This document shows positions 23,891 to 37,400 of a stretch of 64,000 bases of DNA, one piece after another. Source of the stretch: Amaurobius ferox (Eukaryota; Arthropoda; Arachnida; Araneae; Amaurobiidae); NCBI GenBank assembly GCA_951213105.1, contig OX578137.1, positions 54,544,236 through 54,608,235 on the forward strand, given 5' to 3'. Positions within the stretch are counted from its first letter, which is position 1. Each line of letters starts with the position of its first letter. Below the pieces are notes generated by a model that was not told the origin of the DNA, searched no databases, and was given only the letters and a program-made list of their open reading frames with translations. Position numbers and translations under genes: made by a program.

Positions 23891-26545
23891 AGTGACCCTG
23901 ATTGGAACCCCCCTCCCCCCGTCTCCGCAAACGGGAGATTGGTAAAGCACGTGACTTGACACACGCAAAATCAATAATGAACTGGTTTATGACTTACAAT
24001 GCTGAGCAAATCAAGATATATGCACCTACATATGTTTCGGAAGTCAAATGGATTTCCGTCTTCAATGTAAAAAGTATTTTTACACCGAAGAAAATCTAGT
24101 TAATTTTCGAAACGTACGTATGTTTATTAATCTTGATTTGCGCTGCAGTTTACGTTGTAAACCAGTTCATTTTAGCAAAAAGGGTGTTAGGTTTTTTTAT
24201 AATTAACTATTATTAATTTATATGTCTAATATGTATATATATATGTGTGTGTGTGTGTGTGTGATGTGCTCCCAAGTGGAGGTTAAAACCACGATCTTCG
24301 AATTTGATTAACTTAATCTCTCCCCACTTCTTTAAATCCTATGATAATGTTAAATATTTGTTTCACTTTATAAGTCATAAAATTATGTAAATGCCACATG
24401 AAAATTTAACATTAAAATTTAAATAATGACTTATTTTAGAATGTAGAAAATCAATCAAAATTAATATTTTGAAATAATATGTATGCAAATTATTACTTAT
24501 TTTCTTTTACTATTCAGATATAAATAAAAGCCTAAACTTATCTATTTTATTATTTTCCAGCTATTCAGTTTTAAAACATTTTTCTGTAACGTTTATATAT
24601 TTTATAAAGTACAAAAAAATGAATAAGTAGGAATATTAATCAATCATACATTTAGTTAAATGTGTCAAAGATTTTAATGCACAAAATTTAAATGTTGTGT
24701 TTTGATTCCCAAGGATGGACATTTTTGTCGCCATTTTATTTAATTCATCCCATAAATATTAACATTTGAAGGATACCATTCATAGAAGTTATTTCCAAAG
24801 GGACAAAACTTGATTGAAGAGAAAAAACAATTTAGGTCCCAGCTTCTTTTTACAATTCTATTGTAGGTATTTTAGTTTGATAATATCTCCAGGCCCCCGA
24901 ATACCGTCCACACCACTGATTGAAGTTGTCCAGGCTTGACCGAAATAGACTTAATCAGGGGAAAGCTACTGTTTGAAAAAAAAATTGCTCAAACCGCTGT
25001 CTGGAAAATCCACAAACACACACAGCAAGGAATTATTTTGTTATTTAACAGCATAAAAGGTTGATTAACATTATTAACCAATTTAGGAAGCTTTCAAAAT
25101 TAAAAGACTAGCAATAATGAAGTCAAGAACTGTCTTTGCCTCTAAAACTGGTTGATAGTTTTAATCAATGTTTTATGGTATTAAAGTAACGGTTTATTTT
25201 ATGGTGGTGTATATTTTAAGCTGTTCACATTGGTCTTGTAAACATTGTAGGCTAAACTTCTTCAAAGAAAGGTATGCCTTTGGCACGGGATCAGTCTTCT
25301 TCCAACAATGCCATGTTCTCCTTATTAAAGTTAAAATTTTGATGTTTCCTAGGGTGTCTGTCCACAAGGCATTTTAATTCAGCATTCTCAAGCATCTTAG
25401 TCTGAGTTTTTTTTTTCAATTTACAAAATATAAATATCACATTTGCTAGCAACTGATTCGTTAAGCAAATTAAGTAGCATCATAACTGCTCTTTAGCATG
25501 TATATGATAATTATTTAATTGTTGATCTCGATCCACCTGGATCGCACATAAATGAAGTGAAGCTGAATTTTGGACTCTTTTTTAACTAGCCTAACAGTGA
25601 TTAAACTCATAAATATTATTCATTTACCTCTAAAGAGGGTATAAATAGTTAGGGGGTGTAAAGAGTTTTTCCGAAGTCGAGACCTGGCTAAATTACTATC
25701 GTGTAATTGCTAATGGTAGATTCACTGAATTTAATAAAAATTTTGGGGCATTTTTAAAGATACAAATATATAAAAATACGATGCTTTGTAAAATAGGATA
25801 ATATTTTAGACGTTTATATTCATCATTTCTGTACACATCTCCAAAAATACAATGGTATGTCCATCATTTACACGGAATCATTAAAAATGTTAAACAGAGT
25901 TGCTAGTTTCTAATAAAAATAAAAAAATAATAAAAAAAAATTAAATCAAAAATATTTCTGTAATAAGCACACTTTTTAAGCTACTTGAACACCAAGGGCT
26001 GAAAAAACCCATATTCTATTAATAAGCTTTCAAATATGAAGATGAGAAAATGTTTACATAGTTTTCATTTTTATTAAGGTACAATAAACATGTGTATATT
26101 TTGGTCTAACAGAATATGAAAAAATGGACTATTTTAAACATTTTAATATTTTTTCAGAATCTTGACAAGGAAGAGCTTTGTATTTCTTTAGGAAAGTACT
26201 GATTCTATATTCCAGTTGAAAAGAGTCCTGAAAAAAACAACACTGTAATAAAATTAAAGAATTCATTAACTATAACAAATTCACAATCACACTGTCAACT
26301 TTGTTTAAATTATAAAAAATACGAAAGCCATAAAAACTGTTTAGAAATGTCCCATTTGAAAAATGGTCTTTCACAAAGTTAAAAGTTTTAAAAGTGAAAT
26401 TATTAAAGTATAAGCAAAGCTGGAATTCAGTTATTGATTCGATCATAGACATACTACTCTAATCAAAAATTATTCAACCTTATTTCCTTTCATGTAAACT
26501 AAAGCGAACTCTGTGGCAAGGCAGTGTCAGCAGATACATTTGACC
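23891..26545. other. AT-rich spacer with microsatellite
   Basis: A (TA)n(TG)n microsatellite lies at about 24231-24262. The minus strand at about 25400-25260 reads MLENAELKCLVD... NKENMALLEED before a stop, then SRAKGIPFFEEV. This looks like the remnant of a coding sequence, but I cannot name it. No other gene is seen. Confidence 0.45.
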
Positions 26546-29371
26546 TTAACCGTTTACACTCCAATGATCCCAATTGGGAACGTTTTTAAGTAAATAAAAT
26601 AAATTAATTAATTTTCGATTTTTACGTAATAACTCATTTATTTCAATCACTGTTTGAGTGGAATTGATTTTTAAAATAATCTGTTGCAGGAAAAAACATA
26701 GCGTATTATTTTTTTATTATTTATTGAAAATAGACGTTTTTCGGTACTTCCTCTTTGTTTTAAATATTTTTATGTGGAAACCACAGAAATTAAAAATTCA
26801 AGATAATTACTTGATAGCTACTTAATTACATTCTAGAGATTAGGTTTATTGATGTTTAGTTAAAATAAATAAATTAGTGAAAGTGTAGGTTCAAGCTACA
26901 TAGGCGTGTTCCCAATTGGGAGCATTGGCGGGTTGCATACACAGATTCTCGGGAAACTCCCGCTTGCAGGGAATTTCCCGCGTAGGGAATTTCCCGAAAG
27001 GTTGTTGCCGAAATAGGGTTTCCTAGTCTGTTTTGTGAACTCAAGTTCAGTTTAGTTTTACATTGAGCTTCGGATAGATCATCAGAGTGCTTTAGCGTGT
27101 AATAAGGTTTTGTTTTTCTTTCGATCCGAAAAATAACGGAACATTTTTTTTAGAACAGTTGAGGAGGCGTTGGATTACTTGTGGACTCTCCCTGATGAGA
27201 ATATTGCTTCATTATCAGAAAACGAGGATGATGTTTTACAGTTATATCAACTCCCACCAACAGAAGATGATTGAATGACAGATGAAGAGGACATCAATGA
27301 AAACCAATTGGACGAGGTGATCCCATCTGACGTATGTGGTGAAATAAGTGTTTGCCTGTGATCACATTTTTCTCATGCTTCTACTAAAGACGACCTTTCT
27401 CAGACTGGGTCATCTGCACTTACTCAAGAAACTAAAAAAATCAAAAGGCGAACCATCTCGTAAAAAACGGAGGCATAAAAATCATAAAAATAATAAGGTA
27501 CGGAGCGAACAAAATAAATTTAAATACAAAATTCCAAGCGAAGAAATACAAAAATTAGCTAATACATATCCAGAGTTAAATGCTGCAGAACCAATTGATA
27601 TTTTTTTAAGTTCTTACCTTAAAAATACTTAGAATATTTAGCTAAAATGACTTCTATTTATGCTTGTCAAAAGGGAGCAAACATTGCAGTATCTTCGGAA
27701 GATATTTCCCAGTTTTTTGGTTTGCTCTTACTAAGTGGGTACAATATAAAGTTCCTTGCGAAGATATGTATTGGAGTTCGGCAGAAGATGTAACTGTACC
27801 AATTGTACCAACTGTCATGTCGCGATCTAGATTCAGGAAACTGAAAAAATATTTTCACCTCATGGACAACTCTAAACTTAAAATCATTGATTTCGTCAAT
27901 TTATCAAGAGCTAAATAAAAATTTCCAGAAGTTTGGAATTTTTCATGATGTTTTGAGTATTAACGAGAGTATATGGTTCCCTATTATGGGCACTATTCGT
28001 GAAAAATGTTCATCAGAGGTAAACATATCAGTTTCGGATACAAAGTGTGGATGTTATGCTCAAGCAATGGGTTTCCTTATGCGAGTGACATTTATGCAGG
28101 CAAGAAGCCAGTGTCAAATAATGATAATGAACCTTTAAGTTCAAGAGTCGTAAAAGATATGTTATCTATTGTGTCAAAACCTTGTCAGGTTGAGGTTTAT
28201 TTTGATAACTTTTTCACCTCGTACAACCTCTTGAAACAACTGACTGAGGAACATTTTAAAGCAACAGGAACAGTACGTGAAGGAAGAGTAGGAGGATGCC
28301 CATTGACGTCTGCAAAAGAAATGAAAAAAGAAAAAAGAGAACGTTTTGAGCATAAATGTGATGAAGACATTTACGTTTGTAGGTGGTTGGACAATTCAGT
28401 TGTGACATTGGCATCAAACCACGAAACACATGAACCAATAGGAAGTGCAAAACGATATTCGCGCAAACATGGCAAGAAAGTAGACATATCCCAACCGAAT
28501 ATTGTCAGGCAGTACAATAGTGGAATGGGGGGTGTAGATATTTTTGATAAGTTACTCTCAAGCTACCGGCCTCGACTACGTTGTAAAAAATGCTGGTGGA
28601 ACTTGTTCACCAATGCGCTAAATATGGCCGTTGTAGCAGACTGGATTGTTCAGAAGGAACTGAGTCCTGACAATCATTTATCCCATCTTGATTATAGGAG
28701 ACAAGTCACCACAGCACTTCTCAAGCAGAAGCCTAGAGTTGACAATAGGCCAGGTCCTGAGTTCATGTGTCTTTATCTCAGTGAAAGGCAGACGGCCATT
28801 ACCTACCTCAGTCTGATCAAGGTAGGTGTGCAATGTGTAAAAAAAATGCCATGTTGGAGTGCAAAGAGTGTTTGAAGAGAATGCATATGAACTGTTTTCC
28901 GAAGTACCACGGACTTCAATAATTCGATATATGTGTTTTATATTATTAGAACAATCATTTGTTTTTTTTTTAATGTGCAGTTTTGTGAAAAATATTTTGA
29001 AATTTAGTAGATAGTAAAAAGTTTTTTCATGATAACATTTCTAATTAAATGTTTAATTCATTGCTAAAAATATTATATTGTTTAAAAATTTGTTTATGTC
29101 CATTGTATTAAAATCTAGATTCATTTTATCTCAAAGCTATGTTGATTCGTTCACCATAAATGATTTTTCAATAGTAGTCTAAGTATTTTTAATAATACTC
29201 TAATACCGCCAATGTTCCCAATTGGGAACATGAGGAAAAAAGTATCTAGAAATTTTTTCCCTCACAATAGTGATATATTTCATCTAACTAGATGGTAATA
29301 TGGAATAGAATATACAAAAAAATAGTAAAAATTTAATCTGAATTGAATTCGGCGGGTAAAGCGTAAATGGA
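26546..29371 (+). mobile_element. piggyBac-like element, decayed
   Basis: The left terminus follows TTAA (26546-26549) and starts CCGTTTACACTCC. The right end, read on the minus strand, starts CCATTTACGCTTTACCC, followed in the flank by GATA instead of TTAA, so that target copy has decayed. Both subterminal regions carry palindromes built on TTCCCAATTGGGAA (26568, about 26909 and 29213). The one at 26909 and the one at 29213 lie in an inverted repeat that also includes CATTGGCGG. Length is about 2.8 kb. The transposase remnant lies inside on the + strand. Confidence 0.82.
27144..28922 (+). pseudogene. piggyBac-like transposase pseudogene (PGBD type)
   Basis: The acidic N-terminus (VEEALDYLWTLPDEN) is broken by a TGA, and several frame changes follow at 27300-28000. 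The long C-terminal frame at 28006-28875 keeps FIRGKHISFGYKVW, YFDNFFTSYNLL (second catalytic Asp) and GMGGVDIFDKLLSSYRP (third catalytic Asp). The first catalytic Asp, normally in an IDES motif, is Asn here (SINES, about 27960). Another stop follows at GHYS. After a further frameshift near 28785 the cysteine-rich C-terminus is readable: CAMC...CKEC...HMNC, ending in TAA at 28920-28922. The pseudogene cannot encode an active enzyme. Confidence 0.88.
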
Positions 29372-29479
29372 TACTGGCATGCTTTAATTCTTTCATCACT
29401 GCTTGACTTAGCTGCTATTAAGCAGGCACGCACCTGGGTTTGCTATATTTTTCATACTTGCTGTATCTCTATCTTGAAC

Positions 29480-29810
29480 CACAATGAACTAACGTGTTGA
29501 GCAACACCATTCAGCAAGTCTTGTAAAAATCGTATTGCCCAGTCTGATACAATCAGGAAGATTTTCTATTCTAGCATGCTTTCAGGAATGATGCTATGGA
29601 GATGACACAAAAGTCTGGTGCAATTGTTTCAAGGATGAACAAACGTCTTTTGATAATGATCACCGTCCAGGCAGGCCATCATCAAACAGAAATCTTGAAA
29701 TTATGGAAAGTGTCTGTGCTTTGGTGATGGAAAACTGTTTTCTATTAACTTTTAGAAGGATTGAAAATGAACTTTTTGAAAATCCTACTGGTCAGCACAA
29801 GTATTTTTTT
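29480..29810 (+). pseudogene. mariner-type transposase HTH fragment
   Basis: Broken frames resemble the N-terminal HTH of Mos1/SETMAR-type transposases. The clearest piece, around 29600-29790, reads CNCFKDEQTSFDNDHRPGRP and then NLEIMESVCALV...RRIENELFENPTGQHK. The family motif is F..G..S..DD.R.GRP. Upstream parts are in other frames with stops. No catalytic domain follows, so this is a truncated relic. Confidence 0.6.
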
Positions 29811-30277
29811 TTGTAATTTTTTATATTTGCATTAATATTCTCAAACTAAAGTAAATATATAACTGTAAAGCAAATACTACTCCATTTAAAACATTACCTG
29901 CAATAAATAAGCAAGCACATCCACCAGTATCAGTTGCAAAAACAAAGTTTTTTCGAAAGGACAAATAAGACAGAGTCGACACTCCAATAAAGGTAGAAAA
30001 TGTCTGCCAACAGAAAAAAATTTCCTATGTAAATAAGAACAAAAAGGAAAAGATTACTATTTAATTATATATACATAAAATATGTTTGTATTTGGAAATA
30101 AAAGAAACAGTATGAAGGAAAACAAATCTGATGTGGCCAACACATGGTTTTCTTTCTATTATGCAATGACTTCACTTTTTTACAGTTGCAATAATGATAT
30201 ACAGATTAATAGCACGAAGTTTGGGTTTTGAATTGAGCATTCATATTTGTCACTTTTTTTATGACAACATGCAAATA
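29811..30277. other. AT-rich spacer between transposon remnants
   Basis: Between the mariner HTH fragment and the next mariner element I see only AT-rich sequence without open frames, termini or tandem repeats. Confidence 0.6.
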
Positions 30278-32133
30278 TACAGGGTGATTACAAAAAAAGT
30301 TTGCCAATATATGAGCCCGAAAATGCGCTCAAGAATGATGTGAAAAAACAACAGTCCTGCTCTAACAGTTAGAGTTACAGAAACACAATTTCGAAATTTT
30401 CAAATGGCAACACATATTTTTTTTATTGGAATGTGATCTTCACAGTGAAAAACCATAAATGGTGTTGAAACGATACCTGCAACACGAAAAATGCCGACGC
30501 TAGGCAGAGACTAAGAAAACAGTGAAAACAACTAATAAGGACACACCAGAGACAGCCCGGCCACACATTAAACTGCTATAAGCCTTAGGGTTGGTCGCGT
30601 GGTCTGGGTATTCTACACCAGCGACAGTAAAGCAAAACATTTTGTGTTTCACAAGTGTTCCATATGCTCGCCTTCACATGTGACAGATGGTGGTTAACAC
30701 TGAAGCTCACACCATGGCAAGATGAATCTGTTGAACCTCAAGTGTGATAGCAACTTTCAAATCAAATAAATTTTGCGGATTTCCTGCATACACTTTGGAT
30801 TTCATGTATCCCCACAGCCAGAAATCCATTGGGGTGAGTTCGGGGGACCTGGGTGGTCACAGAAATATGAAATAGCAGGAGATAATTCAGCCACCAAACT
30901 GTTGTGTCAATAAACGTTTCACAGAAGACCCCATATGTGGGGGAGTGCCATCTTGCATCTACACTACGTCAAATAGGGCATTTCGCTGTTGCAATTCGGG
31001 AATGACGTAATTGGTCTGCATTGCTTCATAGCGGCCACTCGTTACTGTACACGTGCATAGACCTGTGACAGTAATCTGTGATTTTGGTCTGTCCAGTGAA
31101 TGCAGTTCTTCGAATTCACATTACAAGTGAAAGAGAAATGTGCCTCGTCCATCCACAGAATGCGTAGGCCATCTGTTATCTTCGTCATACCGGATGAGGA
31201 ATTCATTAGCAAAATCTAGGCGTAGTTGGTTATCATCCGCTTGCGCAACATCTGTACATGCTGGATCCGATACGGAAACATATGGAGAATAGAGCCCAGA
31301 ATCTTGCGGACAGTAGAATTCGGCAAATCTAGCACGTGTGAAACACTGTGTGCACTTGCAAAACGACCTTCGCTTATCGTCTCATGCACTTCTGCAGCAC
31401 CCTCGACAGGAAAGGAATGTTGTCCAGGCCGAGATCGATCGCATGTGCAGCCAGTTTCTTCAAATTTGCGCATCAAGTTCCGTACAGCTTGTACAGAACA
31501 CGGGCCTCATCGTAACCGACGGTTTGTACAGTAGACACGCGATGTCTTCAGATTATAGAGCTTTACTATTTCACCCCTTGTTTCACTGTAAGCGCCGTGT
31601 TGGTCAAGTCAAAGTGCAAGAAAGCAAGCGGCACTTAAATCACAATGCATTTTCGTTCTTCTACGGCGATGACGTCAGCCATGACAGTGTCTTACGCCAT
31701 ATCAGGAAGTTTGCATACCTTGGTCTCTTCTTCTCCTTTCGAAGGAGATTCAGCAGGCTAGGTTCTGAGATCAACAATCAGTGTGAAATGTGCAGTCAAT
31801 GAAACAGAAATTCGTGTTCTGGTGAACGCCACAGTTGCTTTTACTTTTTTGTTAGTCTGTGCCTAGCGCCGGCATTTTTCGTGCTGCAGGTACCCTTTCA
31901 ACGCCAGTTTTTCACTGTGAAGATCACATTCCAATAAAAAAAACTAGGTGTTGCCATTTGAAATTTTCGAAATTGTGTCACTGTAACCCTAACTGTAAGA
32001 GTTGGACTGTTTTTTCACGTCATTATTGAGTGCATACTTTACCTACATACAAAATTTCTTTACGCTTCCATGAACGGTATGATCGCTAGGGACTCATATA
32101 TATCGGCAAAGTTTTTTTTATAATCACCTTGCA
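30278..32133 (-). mobile_element. mariner-like transposon with both TIRs
   Basis: The element spans 30280-32131 (1,852 bp). The left end CAGGGTGATTACAAAAAAAG is matched on the minus strand of the right end by CAAGGTGATTATAAAAAAAA. The left flank has TA and the right flank has CA, so one target copy has mutated. It encodes a decayed transposase on the minus strand. Confidence 0.88.
30560..31640 (-). pseudogene. mariner-like transposase pseudogene
   Basis: From right to left on the minus strand: an HTH region (KFEETGCTCDRSRPGQHS, then a second helix block DLPNSTVRKILGSILHMFPYRIQHVQMLRKR, 31476-31216), then after a stop the DDE start WMDEAHFSL near 31160. The C-terminal signature PRTHPNGFLAVGIHEIQSVCRKSAKFI follows near 30850-30780. 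In working copies this reads like SPDLTP-DFFLWG..K. Stops and frameshifts separate the blocks. Confidence 0.8.
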
Positions 32134-33250
32134 TTTCAAAGTGTCAAATTAACTCATATTTCATGCAAATCTAACTTGACAATTAGAAAAATTAACATCG
32201 TTCAAAGTAGATAACCATCTAATCATTCATTCTATATAAAACGTAAAATGCAAGGATAAATGAATAAAATAATAGCACAATGTTGTTAATAATGAATTAA
32301 CATTAGGTAATTGAAGTTTTATCAAATTTTCCATAATATAATTATGATTTTATTTCAACACTATGTCAGATATCTCAAGGAATGCCTATAAAAAATGTCT
32401 CCAGTCACCAATATAAAATGTCTTTAAATTTCAGCAAAATTCATATTCTGAATCAATCAGATTTGCAAAGATACTTTATCAGACTCTTAGCAGAAATTTT
32501 ATGTTAATAAACACAAATAAGAAGAGGTATGAGCTTTTAATGAGTATAGAGACATTTACACAAAATCATAAAAATGGAAGAACATTTTCCTGATTGAATG
32601 ATTAACAGTTATGAATATAATTATACAGCAAAATGAAATAAATGCTATACAAGAAGGTCCTGCAGCTTTTCAGATACACCTTGAATATGGATGCTACAGC
32701 AATTTATAGTTCGACTTAAGTAATCACGGTTGGATTTTCACTAGGACAGTGGAAGAAACAGGAACATGAATATATGAATATCTTGATGATCCTTTTCCAT
32801 ATGGTGATGAAAAAAATGCTGAAATTTACAATCAGATGATCATTCTTGGATTAATGAGATAATTTTCCTTACTTTTATTGTATTTTTTTAGCCATGATAT
32901 CTAAGAAAATTAAGAATTTTAGTACAAATTTAAGTAGTTTCAAGGTCCTTAAAAATCAAAATCAGAAGTTTTTAAATGCAGCAAGCACCCTGTTTATGGT
33001 TCTTGCCAGTTAATCTCTACCTTTTATAAGAAAGTTCGAAAGCAGATTTATGGAATGACAAATAGTTTGAAATGGAATATGAAAAGATGAAGTACTCTTT
33101 TCTTAACACGTTAAACGCTGAGCCTATTTTGTTTTCTTTTCTAGTCACGCTGCAATATTCTGGCTAGTCTCATCAATTCTAAATGCTCATATTTTATTCA
33201 AAATATAACCAAAAAGAATATGAGTATCACAAAATTTCAAAAGTAGTTTT
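32134..33250. other. AT-rich spacer
   Basis: Between the mariner element and the Tc1-like fragment there are short non-overlapping open frames with no recognisable features. A word similar to transposase N-termini may occur near 32640-32860, but it is too degraded to assign. Confidence 0.5.
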
Positions 33251-33258
33251 TTCGTAAC

Positions 33259-33870
33259 ATATTCATATAAATAGGATTCCATTAATTGTAGTGCCTCTCG
33301 GCCAAAAGAATAGTGAAGCAGTACCGAAAGCTTGCATAGCACCCCATATCACCTGACTTGGCGGATGTTTCTCTAAGATAATAGTATATTTTTCATTAAA
33401 CCTTTTGCCTTTGGTCGTAGAACATGATTTTGAAGTGATGCAGATTGACACAAAGTTGATTCATAAGAAAACAGAGCTTGACACCATTCTTTAACAGTCC
33501 ACGTTTAGTAAAGTCAAGTCTCGTTTTATTATTATAGAGGTTAGTCTAGGTTCATGATACGTCGGTAAACAGCTCTAATACTAATATCACATCTTTTTGA
33601 ATGTAGAAAATGCTTTATTTTTGTGTACAAACTCTTGAGAGAAAGCATAACAATTCGCCGTATAATGTTGTCATCGTGTGGGCTTGTTTTTTAGAGCCTC
33701 CACTTCATCTTGCATCCACTCCATCACCTGTATCTTGATGTTTCATGATAGTGTTATAGATATAAGTGTTGCTAACATTCATCTTTCTGCTTATGCCACG
33801 TTTAGAGTAATCTTTATGATGTAAAGTCACTATTTGTGACTTCTGAATAAGATTTAATTTGCCCATTTTT
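33259..33870 (-). pseudogene. Tc1-like transposase N-terminal and central remnant
   Basis: On the minus strand from 33867: MGKLNLIQKSQIVTLHHKDY, the HTH of a Tc1/BARI-type transposase, followed in shifted frames by an NVSNTYIYNT region. A central block then reads NHVLRPKAKG, and after more shifts HPPSQVIWGAMQAFGTASLFFWPRGTTING. The last matches the family's 'vMVWG......G...l.f..g..' stretch. The C-terminal catalytic part and both termini are missing. Confidence 0.65.
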
Positions 33871-34485
33871 CTCTATAAAGAAAAATGTACACAACCTTTC
33901 AGCACAGTAGCGTCGACAGAAAAAAATCGAAGGAGGGGCACAATAACCCAATGGTATTTATAACCATTGGTATAATAATCCATTGGTTTACCATTTCTTC
34001 ATATATCATTTCTAGAAATTCAAAGTGTTCGATGTATAACTCGGGGGGTGAGTTATGAGTCCCAAATCCCCCTTTGACAACGCATATGTCTCAGACTGAA
34101 AACCAGAAGAAAACTTACCCTTGAACGCTTACCCCGTTAACATATGTCTCTGTAAGATGATGCAACACCGACAGGAAGTTATGCAATGCGGTCAGTGGAT
34201 GTCGCAATCAGCAAAAATCTCCATATTTGAACAGGTGGGCTTCAATTTTTGCAAATGACTGTATTTCAGATCATTTTCAGGGTAAATTGAGGGTCAAAAT
34301 ACGGTTCTCTGTGATGAAATCAAACTTTCGGTTAAAAATGTATATAATATTTATATTATCATAAAAGGAAAAGCGCTATTTCAAAAAACTGAAGATTTCA
34401 CGATGCGACACACTCAGAGTAATCACTTTTCGGAAAAACTAGGGTTTCAGACGCGAGAAAATTGTAAGCGAGGTTTTTAAGGTGT

Positions 34486-37400
34486 ATGCTCAACGAACAT
34501 TATCTTGAAAAGGAATACATACATCCGTCCTGGATATTGAAAGTTCATGAATTACATCCTACGGCTAAAGAAAAAGAAAAAAATGAAAATAAAATAATGA
34601 TTTCGGTTCCGTTTCACGCCAAAATCGAAAATTTTCTTTCCCATTTAGATAGGGCAGAAAATATACAGGTTTCATACTACAAGAATACATACATATATCT
34701 AGTGATATAGCTAAAGATTCTGTCAAATATCCCTGTTTTGTATTCTAAACCTTTTTTATACACTGTCCGCCGTAGAATAACATAATAATAATTTAAATTG
34801 AAAATAACATTCAACTTTCAATTTTTATTAATATAATTAGTTCCATTTTCGAAGTTTTCCGATAAAAATCATATTTTCAGTTCTTTTTTATATGCAAACT
34901 AATACCTTTCCAGTCCCATTTTGATATCGACGAAATTCTATAGATTCTGCACTAAAATAATACATCAGATACATAGATCTGAACAGTTAATTCCTGGAAA
35001 AATCTATGGGTCGAAAACGCGATTGGACGAGTTTGTAATCACAATCTTCACGCCACGCCCTATACAAAAATAAAAAAACAAATTGAGAAATATTAAATAC
35101 CCTATTTTGTTTACGTACATTGTCTTGAAAAGAAAATACATCCTCTCGGAACATTTAAAAAATATATACTCATGCACTTTGACAAAAAACTCTTGAAATT
35201 TATTGACTGAAATTCCATTTTAAGCTCTTTTTCAATGGCAAACTAATACCTGCCCGGTGCCATTTCGATATCAGGGATGCACTATGCATTCCAAACTAAG
35301 AAAATACATCAGGAATTATGTTTGAACATTTAATTTCTGGAAAAAACTATAGGTTAAAAATGCGATTATACGCGATTGTGATCATAATCTTCACACCTTA
35401 AATTAAGAAGAAAAAAAAATAAGCATCTTATTTTTTTCTACATATATTATCTTGAAAAAAAATATATCCTCTCGGACCATTTTTAAAAAAAAATATGCTT
35501 TTGCACTTGGACAAAAACTCTCGATGCTTATCGACCGACTGAAATCCCGTTTTCAGCTCTTTTTCACGGGCAAACCAATACCTACTCGGCACCATTTTGA
35601 TATCAGGGATGCACTAAATATTCCACACTAAAAAATACATCAGAAAATTATATTTGAACATTTAATTTCTTGAAAAATCTATAGGTTGAAAATGCGATTG
35701 GACGCGATTGTGATCATAATCTTCACACCCTAAAAAAGAAAAAGAAAATTAAGTACCCTATTTTACTCTACGTATATAGTCTTGAAAAGGAAATACATCC
35801 TCTCGGAACATTTAAAAAAAATACTCATGCACTTAAACAAAAATTCTCGATATTTATCGATTGAAATCCCGTTTTCAGATCTTTTTCACGGGGAAACCTA
35901 ATACCTGCTCGGTACCTTTTTCGATATCAGGGATGGACTATGTATTCCACACTAAAAGAATACATCAGAAAATTATGTTTGAACATTTAATTTCTGGAAG
36001 AAATTATAGGTTAAAAATACGATTATACGCGATTGTGATCATAATCTTCACATCCAATTAAGCATCATATTTTGTTCTACATATAGTATCTTGAACAGAA
36101 AATACATCCACTCGGACCATTTTTCAAAAAAAATATACTTTTGCACTTGGACAAAAACTCTTGATGCTTATCGACCGACTGAAATCCCGTTTTCAGCTCT
36201 TTTTCACGGGCAAACCAATACCTACTCGGCACCATTTTGATATCAGGGGTGCACTAAATATTCCACACTAAAAAAATACATCAGAAAATTATATTTGAAC
36301 ATTTAATTTCTTGAAAAATCTATAGGTTATAAATGCGATTGGACGCGATTGTGATCATAATCTTCACACCTTAAAAAATGAAAAAAAATTAAGCATCCTA
36401 TTTTACTCTACGTATATAGTCTTGAAAAGGAAATACATCCTCTCGGAACATTTAAAAAAAATACTCATGCACTTAAACAAAAATTCTCGATATTTATCGA
36501 TTGAAATCCCGTTTTCAGATCTTTTTCACGGGGAAACCTAATACCTGCTCGGTACCTTTTTCGATATCAGGGATGGACTATGTATTCCACACTAAAAGAA
36601 TACATCAGAAAATTATGTTTGAACATTTAATTTCAGGAAGAAATTATAGGTTAAAAATACGATTATACGCGATTGTGATCATAATCTTCACATCCAATTA
36701 AGCATCCTATTTTATTCTACATATATTATCTTGAAAAGAAAATACATCATCTCGGACTATTTTAAAAAAAAAAAATACTTTTGCATTTGGACAAAAACTC
36801 TCGATGCTTATCGACTGAAGTCCCGTTTTCAGCTCTTTTTCACGGGCAAACCAATACCTACTCGGCACTATTTTGATATCAGGTATGCACTATATATTCC
36901 ACACTAAAAAATACAGCAGAAAATTATATTTGAACATTTAATTTCTGGAAAAATCTATGGGTTAAAAATGTGATTGGACGCGATTGTGATCATATCTTCG
37001 CACCCTAAAGAAAAAAAATTAAGCATCCTATTTTGTTCTACGTATATTGCCTTGAAAAGAAAATACATCCTTCCGGACCATTTTTCAAAAAAATACTTTT
37101 CCACTTCGACAAAAATTATCGATATTTATCTATTGAAATCCCTTTTTCAGCTCTTTTTCACGGGCAAAAAAATATCTGTTCGGTACCATTTCGATATCAG
37201 GGATGCACTATGTATTCCACTCTAAAAGAATACATCAGAAAATTATGTTTGAAAATTTAATTTTTGGAAAAAATTATAGGTAAAAAATGCGATTATACGC
37301 GATTGTGATCATAATCTTCACATCCAATTAAGCATCATATTTTGTTCCACATATAGTATCTTGAAAAAAAATACATCCACTCGGACCATTTTTCAAAAAA

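Noticed and set aside
31338..31802. 154-codon + strand open frame
   Set aside because: It lies opposite the mariner transposase remnant, whose minus-strand motifs (KFEETG, STVRKILG) explain the open stretch. It is a shadow frame.
35861..36701. Two identical 66-residue open frames 640 bp apart
   Set aside because: They are by-products of the 640-bp satellite dimer, not a duplicated gene.
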